In this document: piece by piece, positions 1-5,431 of the stretch | How the letters are laid out: the number at the start of each line of letters is the position of its first letter | Numbering within the stretch: the first letter of the stretch is position 1 | Source: Aquificaceae bacterium | GTDB taxonomy: Bacteria > Aquificota > Aquificia > Aquificales > Aquificaceae | Assembly: GCA_026982025.1 (NCBI GenBank) | Contig: JALSHX010000014.1 | Location: 1-6,663, forward strand | Direction: 5' to 3' | Length of the DNA: 6,663 nucleotides | Translations under genes and position numbers: made by a program | Notes under the pieces: model-generated | Database searches by the model: none | What the model was told of the DNA's origin: nothing | Seen by the model: the letters and a program-made list of their open reading frames with translations, nothing else

Positions 1-625
1 TGTTGTAGGAAGGTTTTATTGGTCCTACTATTCCGTCGTTTGCTGTTCCTCCTAAGGAGCTGTCGTTTTCAGCGGCGGGAACGATTCTAAGGAGTCCGTC
101 TAAACTTGATGGATCCCAGGTAACATCCCGATAGTAAGTTCGTAGAGAATTGGCAGGACCGAAGATCCTGAGAACCCAATCGTTAACGGAATAGGTGTTT
201 GCTTGATCGTTGAAAGTTGTATAGATCACGAGCAGGTTCTGTGTGTGGGGAACGGAAGGGAATCCTATTGGATAAGGCAAAGTTCCGTAGGCGAGGGAGT
301 TAAAGGGAACATTACCAACAGGAGGACTTCCTTTTTGAATTCCCGCACCTACAGGATCTACCTTCCCTACAATGTGGGGAGTTTTAACAAGAGTTCCCCC
401 AACACTTTCAGCGTAATACCAATAACCCGTTTTCCTGTCCTTTACAATGAAGAATCCCTTATCGTCTTCGTGCCAGCTGTTCCACTCGTCCCCTTTAAGA
501 TAGGCTGTGAATTTTGTTCCGTCGGGTTGTTTCAGTTCAATGGGGAAAGGTGCCGCCGGGACGCTCCAGGAGCTGTTAGCAAACATTAAAAGGAATACTG
601 CAATAGTATAAGCTAACCTGCACAT
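1..625 (-). CDS. Secreted M6-family (immune inhibitor A-like) metallopeptidase, N-terminal part, cut by window edge
   Basis: This reading frame is open from ATG at 625 to the left edge (208 codons), so the C-terminal part is missing. Residues 1-21 look like a Sec signal peptide: Arg at 3, a hydrophobic core AYTIAVFLLMF, and likely cleavage near SWS/VPAA. Residues 33-72 (QPDGTKFTAYLKGDEWNSW, then GFFIVKD and GYWYYA) match the propeptide-like start typical of M6 metallopeptidases. Residues 129-170 (QNLLVIYTTFNDQ, then NSLRTYYRDVTW) match the beginning of the peptidase domain, where the family has a 'vLv.f.D ... S...YY...S' pattern. The zinc-binding HExxH motif would lie in the missing part, so activity cannot be judged. 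A good ribosome site (GGGAGGT, 638-632) sits 6 nt before the ATG. The ATG overlaps the preceding gene's TGA by one base, which suggests translational coupling. A GTG at 628 is a possible but less likely start. The family call rests on remembered family patterns. Confidence 0.75.
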   Translation of the reverse strand, partial: MCRLAYTIAVFLLMFANSSWSVPAAPFPIELKQPDGTKFTAYLKGDEWNSWHEDDKGFFIVKDRKTGYWYYAESVGGTLVKTPHIVGKVDPVGAGIQKGSPPVGNVPFNSLAYGTLPYPIGFPSVPHTQNLLVIYTTFNDQANTYSVNDWVLRIFGPANSLRTYYRDVTWDPSSLDGLLRIVPAAENDSSLGGTANDGIVGPIKPSYN

Positions 626-969
626 CACCTTACCTCCCTAATTCTAACGAGCCAGTAGTTTCCGCCCCTCTCGTCCCCCGCATACTTAACTGAAAGGATA
701 ACTCTTTTTCCGAAAATCCACGACGGGACCGGTTTTTTAGAGAAAATCTTTAGCGTACTGCGGTCCTTCCTCATAAAAGCCGGTTTTTCACCTTTGACTC
801 GAATCGTCAATACATACAGAATCAAGTCCGGAGGGCTCAGATTATACTCGGAAAACCTCATCACGGCGTATCCCACCACCTCTCCTTCTACTGTTTCAAT
901 GGCTGATAAGGCAGGAACAGAAAGGGACGAAGAAATTAAGAAAAGAACGATTAGGAGTGCTACCGCCAT
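625..969 (-). CDS. Small secreted protein of unknown function, coupled to the M6 peptidase
   Basis: I do not recognise this 114-residue protein. Residues 1-23 form a clear signal peptide: a hydrophobic stretch MAVALLIVLFLISSSLSV, then ALSA, with likely cleavage before IETVEG. The mature part is about 91 residues, basic, cysteine-free and apparently all-beta. It has a 'VEGEVVGY' start, a 'LYVLTIRVKG' strand, and an end 'GKRVILSVKYAGDERGGNYWLVRIREV'. That spacing is reminiscent of small OB-fold barrels, but this is inference. A moderate ribosome site (AAGGA within AAAGGAAGACGG) precedes the ATG. The stop codon TGA shares a base with the peptidase start, so the two are probably one operon made in fixed ratio. 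It could be an exported partner, chaperone or inhibitor of the peptidase, or merely a neighbour. The opposite strand also carries an open frame over part of this stretch, but it has no signal or motif. Confidence 0.68.
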   Translation of the reverse strand: MAVALLIVLFLISSSLSVPALSAIETVEGEVVGYAVMRFSEYNLSPPDLILYVLTIRVKGEKPAFMRKDRSTLKIFSKKPVPSWIFGKRVILSVKYAGDERGGNYWLVRIREVR

Positions 970-1112
970 GCTTCCGTCTTCCTTTATAACACCGGGCTAT
1001 TTATATAGCGGGTGGTGGTGCACAAGGAGCGAAAAACCCGGTTCCCGCTTATTCACTCCCCGAATAAAATTATAGACATCTTATGGTAAAAATAATGTGA
1101 AAATTACCCAAA
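970..1112. promoter_or_regulatory. Divergent intergenic region between the secreted-protein operon and ispE
   Basis: This 143-nt gap lies between genes that point away from each other and must hold promoters for both. For ispE the best -10 candidate is TATAGA at 1071-1076, with no good -35 box. A transcript from it would start near 1083, close to an ATG. For the minus strand, an AT-rich near-palindrome GCTATTTATATAGC (996-1009) could hold a -10 box or an operator. The motif ATCTTAT (1078-1084) recurs in the other two intergenic gaps. A short frame at 1083-1100 is listed separately. The individual promoter boxes are weak guesses; the presence of promoters is inferred from gene orientation. Confidence 0.4.
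1083..1100 (+). other. Five-codon upstream mini-frame that mimics the ispE start
   Basis: ATGGTAAAAATAATGTGA encodes MVKIM and a stop, in the same frame as ispE, whose ATG lies 30 nt downstream. The first 11 bases, ATGGTAAAAAT, are repeated exactly at the true ispE start (1113-1123). The in-frame TGA at 1098-1100 rules out a longer ispE. There is no Shine-Dalgarno sequence before either ATG. A transcript beginning about 7 nt after the putative TATAGA box would start near this first ATG. It may be a leader peptide, a decoy start, or chance in AT-rich DNA. Confidence 0.3.
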
Positions 1113-1928
1113 ATGGTAAAAATCATTTACAGCTGGGCAAAAATTAATCTGGGTTTGTGGGTGCTGGGGAAGAGAGCAGACGGTTACCATGAGATATTAA
1201 CCATCCTTCACAGGATTGACCTCCGGGACGAGATTCGCATAAAGGAAGGTGCGCTGAGGGTTGAAACGAGCACAGGCATACCTCAGGAGGATAACCTCGT
1301 TTACAGGGGTTTAAAACTGTTTGCAAGGGAAACGGGCATCCTTCCCGAAGTTAGCATCTACATTAACAAGAGGATTCCCGAAGGTGCCGGTCTGGGAGGG
1401 GGAAGCTCAAACCTATCAGCAGTTCTTGAAGAGGTTAACAGGATGTGCGGAAGCCCTCTGAGTCGCGATGATCTGAGGCTAATCGCTGGACAAATTTCTT
1501 CCGATGCTCCCTTCTTTCTGGGACCGCCTTCGGCGGTGGGTAGGGGAAGGGGAGAAATTCTTGAGGAGATTGATATTCCTCCGATGGAGTTCACTCTTAT
1601 AGTTCCCCCCGTTAAGTCATCTACACGGAGGGTTTACTCCTCCCTCGGGGAAGACCTGCCTCCCGCTCCGGATGTTATGGAGATCCTTGAATGGATAAGG
1701 AATGGCAGGCTTGAGGGAATTCGCAATGTGCTGGGTGAAACTGCGTGCGACCTTTATCCGGAAATAGGTGAGGTCATCAGATACCTTAAAAGCAAGGGCG
1801 TAAATCCCCTTGTCAGCGGGAGCGGGTCTGCAGTATTCTATATAGGGAAGCCCTTTGAAGAGCTAAAAAGGGCGTCCTCCATGAGGAGGTGGAGAGTCTT
1901 TTATGCCAAGAGCCGGCATGGGGTGTAG
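1113..1928 (+). CDS. ispE: 4-diphosphocytidyl-2-C-methyl-D-erythritol kinase
   Basis: IspE is the cytosolic GHMP-family kinase of the MEP (non-mevalonate) isoprenoid pathway. It phosphorylates CDP-methylerythritol with ATP. At 271 residues it has normal length. The N-terminus shows the hallmark 'WAKINLGLWVLGKRADGYHE' with the expected active-site Lys10. The ATP loop is PEGAGLGGGSSN (89-100), then SDAPFFLG with the catalytic Asp131, and the C-terminal glycine motif SGSGSA (235-240). After GGGSS the usual 'DAA' is 'NLS', a departure from the family pattern. The start at 1113 is the only in-frame choice after the stop at 1098 and puts AKINL at the usual distance from the N-terminus. No Shine-Dalgarno is visible. 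The final codons and TAG stop (1919-1928) are also the first ten bases of the tRNA-Gln gene downstream, so the two are surely transcribed together. Function is secure. Confidence 0.96.
   Translation: MVKIIYSWAKINLGLWVLGKRADGYHEILTILHRIDLRDEIRIKEGALRVETSTGIPQEDNLVYRGLKLFARETGILPEVSIYINKRIPEGAGLGGGSSNLSAVLEEVNRMCGSPLSRDDLRLIAGQISSDAPFFLGPPSAVGRGRGEILEEIDIPPMEFTLIVPPVKSSTRRVYSSLGEDLPPAPDVMEILEWIRNGRLEGIRNVLGETACDLYPEIGEVIRYLKSKGVNPLVSGSGSAVFYIGKPFEELKRASSMRRWRVFYAKSRHGV
1523..1537. repeat. Perfect 6-bp inverted repeat inside ispE, shared with rplY
   Basis: ACCGCCTTCGGCGGT is two 6-base arms around TTC and can form a tight hairpin. The same 15-mer, in reverse complement, occurs at 4821-4835 near the end of rplY. 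No T-run follows, so it is not a classical terminator. It may be coincidence from GC-rich codons. Confidence 0.3.
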
Positions 1929-1994
1929 CTCAACTGGCAGAGCACCGGACTTTGGATCCGGGGGTTCCTGGTTCGAGTCCAGGCACCCCAGCCA
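1919..1994 (+). tRNA. tRNA-Gln (anticodon UUG), CCA encoded
   Basis: A complete cloverleaf can be drawn. The acceptor stem TGGGGTG (1919-1925) pairs with CACCCCA (1984-1990). The D arm is GCTC/GAGC (1928-1931, 1940-1943). The anticodon stem CCGGA/TCCGG (1945-1949, 1957-1961) carries the loop CTTTGGA with anticodon TTG at 1952-1954. The T arm is CCTGG/CCAGG around TTCGAGT (1967-1983). Discriminator G is followed by encoded CCA (1992-1994). A U1-A72 first pair is typical of bacterial tRNA-Gln, and UUG reads CAA (and CAG by wobble). The 5' end overlaps the last ten bases of ispE, and prs begins 12 nt after CCA, so the tRNA must be cut out of a polycistronic transcript by RNase P and 3' nucleases. 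Confidence 0.97.
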
Positions 1995-2006
1995 TTTTGA
2001 TGAAAA

Positions 2007-2945
2007 ATGAACAGGCCTCTTAAGATCCTCACAGGCACCGCTAACAGAGAACTTGCCGAGGAAGTGGCAGAATACCTCGGCGTTCCCGTTGCGGACATGC
2101 TCGTCACAAAGTTCAGCGACGGTGAGGTCAGGGTTCAGATAAACGAGTCCATTAGGGGAGCGGATGTTTATGTCTTCCAGTCTCTCAGCCACCCTGCAAA
2201 TCAACACATAATGGAACTACTCCTCATAGTTGACGCCCTCAGAAGGTCGTCAGCAGGACGAATTACCGCAGTTATACCCTACTTTGCCTATGCAAGGCAG
2301 GACAGGCAGGACAAACCCAGAACTCCCATTAGCTCAAGGGTTCTTGCAGACATCATCTCAATCGTAGGCACCCAGCGGGTAGTTACAGTGGACCTCCACT
2401 CCCCCCAGATTCAGGGATTCTTCAGCATTCCCGTTGACCACCTCTCAGCCATGCCGGTGCTCTTTGACTACCTTCGCAAGAATGTAATAATTGAGGATCC
2501 CGTCGTGGTTTCTCCTGATGCGGGAGGTGTTGAAAGGGCAAGACAGCTCGCCAACAAACTCGGTTGCGGAATTGCCATCATATACAAGAGAAGACCCGAA
2601 CCCAACCGCGCGAAGGTGCTTGATGTAGTGGGAAACATAGAGGGTAAAGACGCAATAATAATGGACGACCTCATAGACACCGCGGGAACGATGGTTTCAG
2701 CGTCGGAGATGCTTATCAGCAGGGGGGCAAGAAAGGTAATTGCCTGTGCAACTCACGGGGTGCTGTCGGGTCCAGCAATTGAGAGACTCACCAACTCTCC
2801 CATTGAGAAGGTAGTAATCACCAACACAATTCCCGTTTCCCACAAACAGTTCTCAAAGCTTGAAGTTGTATCAATAGCTCCTTTGATTGCAAAGGCTATA
2901 AAGAGAATCCACGAGGAGGAATCGGTCAGCTCCCTCTTTGCCTAA
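2007..2945 (+). CDS. prs: Ribose-phosphate pyrophosphokinase (PRPP synthetase, class I)
   Basis: Prs transfers pyrophosphate from ATP to ribose 5-phosphate, giving PRPP for purine, pyrimidine, NAD, histidine and tryptophan synthesis. The enzyme is a cytosolic oligomer. The 312 residues match the class I family in length and motifs: FSDGE (36-40), the catalytic flexible loop YFAYARQDRQ (92-101), DLHSPQIQGFF (129-139), SPDAGG (169-174), and the PRPP-binding loop DDLIDTAGT (220-228). The C-terminus EESVSSLF is also typical. The ATG at 2007 follows an in-frame TGA at 2001, so no longer form is possible. It lies only 12 nt after the tRNA-Gln CCA and has no Shine-Dalgarno. A short out-of-frame ATG frame (2000-2023, MKNEQAS) overlaps its start. 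Its TAA interlocks with the stop of the convergent EAL-HDOD gene (4-nt overlap). Confidence 0.97.
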   Translation: MNRPLKILTGTANRELAEEVAEYLGVPVADMLVTKFSDGEVRVQINESIRGADVYVFQSLSHPANQHIMELLLIVDALRRSSAGRITAVIPYFAYARQDRQDKPRTPISSRVLADIISIVGTQRVVTVDLHSPQIQGFFSIPVDHLSAMPVLFDYLRKNVIIEDPVVVSPDAGGVERARQLANKLGCGIAIIYKRRPEPNRAKVLDVVGNIEGKDAIIMDDLIDTAGTMVSASEMLISRGARKVIACATHGVLSGPAIERLTNSPIEKVVITNTIPVSHKQFSKLEVVSIAPLIAKAIKRIHEEESVSSLFA

Positions 2946-4159
2946 ACCTCAAGGGAGGCAAAATCCTTCAGAGCCTCGGTTTGAATTGATAAAAGGTCGG
3001 AGGTTGTGAGACCGTGCTTTTCCTGAAGGTCCCTGATTTTATCCACCTTCCCCCTCTGGACGTTCTCAACTATGCAAAGCATCTCGCCAAGAGAACCCCT
3101 CCGAGTAAGGAGAGCTTCCTTGATGTTCTTCTCAAGATTCATCTCATTAACCACTGTTTCCATCGGGACGCCGAGAAGAACATCAATGAGTGAGAGAACT
3201 CCTACCATAAAAGCCTCTTCCTTCTCGTCCTTACCGTATGAGAGCCAGTCTGCAAGGCGTTCCATGAAGAAGCCCCTGATGGAAGCCTCTTCAAAGAGGG
3301 GGTCCGAAGTAAAGTCCTCCTCCTTGATTGAGTACATCAGGAGAAGTATCCACTTGAGCAGGTTCCGGTAGCCGAGCATGAGGATGGCGTGGCGAATTGA
3401 CTTTACGGGCTGGCGGAGGGAATAATAGGCGGAGTTAATGAGCTGGAGTAGTTTGAGGGAGAGGTCCGAAAACTTTTTGAAAACGCCCTCAATTTCCTTA
3501 ACCTCTTTACCCGCCGAGAGCATGTTGTACAGCCTTATTAGAGCTGCATACTGGGGTTCAATGGTCTTGGTTGTCATTATCTGGGGTTCCTGAAAGAAGA
3601 AGCCCTGAAAGTACTCAAATCCGAGGGAGGAGCAGTGCTTAAAAGTCTCGTAATTTTCAACCTTCTCGGCAATCAGCTTGACCTTAAACTCGCTCCTCAG
3701 CCTTTCAACCGCCTCCTCAAGACGCTCTCCGGAGTTTTCAATAACATCAATCTTGACAAAGTCAACTATTTTAAGGTAAGGCTCAAGCTCATCCTTAAAG
3801 TCAAAGTCATCAAGGGCAAGGAGATATCCCTTTAATTTCATGTCAAGGAGGGTGTTGTAGAAGTCCCTTCCCAGTACAGCGTGCTCAAGCACCTCAAAGC
3901 CTATGTGCTGGGGCGGGAGGATGTCAAGGATCTTCAGGATCTCCTCGGAGCTGTCAACATTTACAAACCCTTTTTTTCCATTTAAAAGGGCTTTGATGCC
4001 AAATATGCTGACCAGCGATTCTATTACCTTTGCCGTTGCCACGCTGCCGTCGGTGATAAGGGCGGAGTCTGTGAAGCCGGACCTGAAGAGTAGCTCATAC
4101 CCGAATATCCTTCCGTTTCTGTCAAGTATGGGTTGACGGGCTAAATAGACCCTTACCAT
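2942..4159 (-). CDS. EAL-HDOD signalling protein (YuxH/CdgJ-like), EAL domain partly degenerate
   Basis: This 405-residue cytosolic protein has an N-terminal EAL domain (about 1-200) and a C-terminal HDOD domain (about 205-390), the architecture of YuxH/CdgJ-type proteins linked to c-di-GMP signalling and motility. Several EAL signature positions are kept: Glu22 in YELLFR (21-26), FVNVD (65-69), Glu89/Glu92 in FEVLE, Asp117-Asp118, Lys136 in VKID, Glu165/Glu168 in AEKVE, and Gln185 in FQGF. However, the EAL triplet itself is ELL, the DDFGTG loop reads DDFDFK, and AEGVE reads AEKVE. So c-di-GMP hydrolysis may be weak or lost. The HDOD part shows 'LLQLINSAYYSLRQPVKSI' and 'AILMLGYRNLLKWI', typical of that fold; HDOD lacks the catalytic residues of HD hydrolases. 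The start at 4159 has TGGAG 8 nt upstream. It lies reversed between prs and rplY, in its own transcription unit. Confidence 0.9.
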   Translation of the reverse strand: MVRVYLARQPILDRNGRIFGYELLFRSGFTDSALITDGSVATAKVIESLVSIFGIKALLNGKKGFVNVDSSEEILKILDILPPQHIGFEVLEHAVLGRDFYNTLLDMKLKGYLLALDDFDFKDELEPYLKIVDFVKIDVIENSGERLEEAVERLRSEFKVKLIAEKVENYETFKHCSSLGFEYFQGFFFQEPQIMTTKTIEPQYAALIRLYNMLSAGKEVKEIEGVFKKFSDLSLKLLQLINSAYYSLRQPVKSIRHAILMLGYRNLLKWILLLMYSIKEEDFTSDPLFEEASIRGFFMERLADWLSYGKDEKEEAFMVGVLSLIDVLLGVPMETVVNEMNLEKNIKEALLTRRGSLGEMLCIVENVQRGKVDKIRDLQEKHGLTTSDLLSIQTEALKDFASLEV

Positions 4160-4241
4160 GCAATGGTCTCCACTTTATAAGATCGATCATAAACCTCTTT
4201 TTGTATAATAGATTTTTCTCAAGTGAATCCGGAGGCTGAGA
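4160..4241. promoter_or_regulatory. Divergent promoter region between the EAL-HDOD gene and rplY
   Basis: This 82-nt gap must serve both directions. On the plus strand a perfect -10 TATAAT (4204-4209) lies 32 nt before the rplY ATG; the expected -35 position (about 4181-4186, GATCGA) is a poor match. On the minus strand TATAAA (4179-4174) lies 14 nt before the EAL-HDOD ATG. An imperfect inverted repeat is centred on GATCGATC (4181-4188), flanked by TTTAT (4174-4178) and ATAAA (4189-4193), and could be an operator acting on both genes. GGAGG at 4231-4235, 6 nt from the ATG, is a strong ribosome site for rplY. Promoter location is inferred. Confidence 0.5.
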
Positions 4242-4862
4242 ATGAAGCGCATAAGCGTCACACTTCAGGAGAGGAGATCGGGCAAAAAGAGTGAGATAAA
4301 GAGGAGAAGGCTTGAGGGGTTTCTCCCCGTTGAAATATACGGCAAAGGGGTTGATAATGTTCACGCGTGGATGAGCATTAAAGACTTCACGGCGTTTCCC
4401 CACGGTGAGGCGTTTCTAGTTGAAGCAAAGATCGGAAAGGAGAAGAGGGTGTGCATTCTCAAGGATGTTCAGTTCGGATGGCTCGGAGACAATCCTATTC
4501 ATGTTGACCTTTACGACCTCTCCAATGTCACGGAAATAGATGTTGAGGTTCCCCTTGAATTCACGGGCAAGCCTGCGGGGGTTGAGCTCGGCGGAACCTT
4601 TGAGATCCTGATGCACACACTTACAGTAAGGGTCAAACCATCACAGATGCCCGACAGAATAAGCGTTGATGTATCTGGTCTCGGTCTCGGCGAAGCCCTC
4701 CATGTGAGGGACATTGAAGTCCCCTCAGGCTGTATGGTTCTTGATAACCCCGAAGAAACCGTTGCGGTCGTAGTTGAGCCAGAGACGGAAGCTGTTGAAG
4801 AGGAGGAGGGTGCTGAAGAGACCGCCGAAGGCGGTGAAGAAAGCCAACAACAAACCTCTTAA
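4242..4862 (+). CDS. rplY: 50S ribosomal protein L25 (general stress protein CTC/TL5 type)
   Basis: L25 binds 5S rRNA in the large ribosomal subunit. This is the long CTC/TL5 form (206 residues) with two domains rather than the short E. coli form (about 94). The N-terminal 5S-binding domain (about 1-93) carries PVEIYGKG (29-36) and the conserved HVDLYDL (87-93). The C-terminal beta domain (about 97-178) shows VPLEFTGKPAGVELGG, then VDVSGLGLGEALHVRDIEVP. The last 28 residues are a low-complexity acidic tail (EEEEGAEETAEGGEE, then SQQQTS), commonly seen in this family. A strong GGAGG ribosome site precedes the ATG. The TAA stop shares a base with the pth ATG (TAATG), so pth is probably translated by reinitiation. 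The rplY-pth pairing is widespread in bacteria. Confidence 0.96.
   Translation: MKRISVTLQERRSGKKSEIKRRRLEGFLPVEIYGKGVDNVHAWMSIKDFTAFPHGEAFLVEAKIGKEKRVCILKDVQFGWLGDNPIHVDLYDLSNVTEIDVEVPLEFTGKPAGVELGGTFEILMHTLTVRVKPSQMPDRISVDVSGLGLGEALHVRDIEVPSGCMVLDNPEETVAVVVEPETEAVEEEEGAEETAEGGEESQQQTS
4821..4835. repeat. Perfect 6-bp inverted repeat in the rplY acidic tail
   Basis: ACCGCCGAAGGCGGT forms a 6-bp stem with a GAA loop, 27 nt before the pth start. It is the reverse complement of the 15-mer in ispE (1523-1537). There is no downstream T-run. It could modulate rplY/pth translation or mRNA stability, or simply reflect codon choice. Confidence 0.3.
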
Positions 4863-5431
4863 TGATAAGGCTCGTTGTAGGACTGGGTAATCCCGGGGAG
4901 GAGTACAAGGATACCCGCCACAACATAGGATTTTTGGTAGTTGACGCTTTTGCAAGAAAACTCCGCTTGAAAGGAGAAAAAACGAAATGCCTTTCAAGAA
5001 TAATCAGGGGAAGGGCGGGCGGAAGAGAGCTGATCCTTGCAAAACCACTTACCTACATGAACAACTCGGGTCTTGCGGTTGAAAACATAATTGAGGAAGA
5101 GGAGATAGAACCCTCCGAGATGATCGTGGTTTACGACGACATTGACCTGCCCGTCGGAGCCACAAGGCTGAGGCTCGGAGGTAGCTCGGGGGGACACAAG
5201 GGAATGGAATCAATAATTCGCACCGTAGGAACTCAGGATTTCCCCCGCCTCAGGATCGGTATAGGGAGACCCAAGAGGAAAGAGGATGTGGTCAGCTGGG
5301 TGCTTTCTCCCTTTGATGAGGATGAGATTCCGCTGATCAAATCTGCTATTGAAAGAGCCGTTAAGTGTCTTGAGAGGTGCATCCTCTTGGGACCTCAGGA
5401 AGCCATGGACCTTTGCAACTCAAGAAGTTAA
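4862..5431 (+). CDS. pth: Peptidyl-tRNA hydrolase
   Basis: Pth cleaves peptidyl-tRNAs that drop off ribosomes, recycling tRNA in the cytosol. The 189 residues match bacterial Pth in length. All key motifs are present at standard positions: GLGNPG with Asn10, TRHNIGF with catalytic His20, KPLTYMNNSG with Asn68, YDDIDLP with Asp93, SGGHKG with His112, and RIGIGRP (131-137). The start ATG at 4862 overlaps the rplY stop by one base and has no Shine-Dalgarno of its own, so it likely depends on ribosomes finishing rplY. The frame starts MIRLVVGLGNPG, the normal distance from the first motif. Its TAA (5429-5431) interlocks with the TAA of the convergent accD gene. Confidence 0.97.
   Translation: MIRLVVGLGNPGEEYKDTRHNIGFLVVDAFARKLRLKGEKTKCLSRIIRGRAGGRELILAKPLTYMNNSGLAVENIIEEEEIEPSEMIVVYDDIDLPVGATRLRLGGSSGGHKGMESIIRTVGTQDFPRLRIGIGRPKRKEDVVSWVLSPFDEDEIPLIKSAIERAVKCLERCILLGPQEAMDLCNSRS

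Noticed and set aside
203..589. Plus-strand open frame of 128 codons
   Set aside because: It lies opposite the M6 peptidase frame, which has a signal peptide, family motifs and a good ribosome site. The plus frame has no recognisable domain and a shuffled look.
1..625. Lipoprotein signal for the peptidase, because of Cys2
   Set aside because: A lipobox needs the cysteine after the hydrophobic stretch. Here it precedes it, so an ordinary signal peptide fits better.
794..1075. Plus-strand open frame of 93 codons
   Set aside because: It overlaps the start of the small secreted protein on the other strand and runs through the promoter gap. It has no motif or ribosome site.
1863..2207. Minus-strand open frame across the tRNA and prs start
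   Set aside because: It crosses a well-formed tRNA-Gln and is antisense to prs; tRNA-antisense peptides of this kind are a known annotation artefact.
2890..2990. Rho-independent terminator between prs and the EAL-HDOD gene
   Set aside because: No stem followed by a T-run is visible on either strand, and the genes overlap.
4122..4403. Minus-strand open frame overlapping the EAL-HDOD/rplY gap
   Set aside because: It is antisense to the well-supported rplY start and would run through the gap that must hold promoters. Its sequence has no motif.
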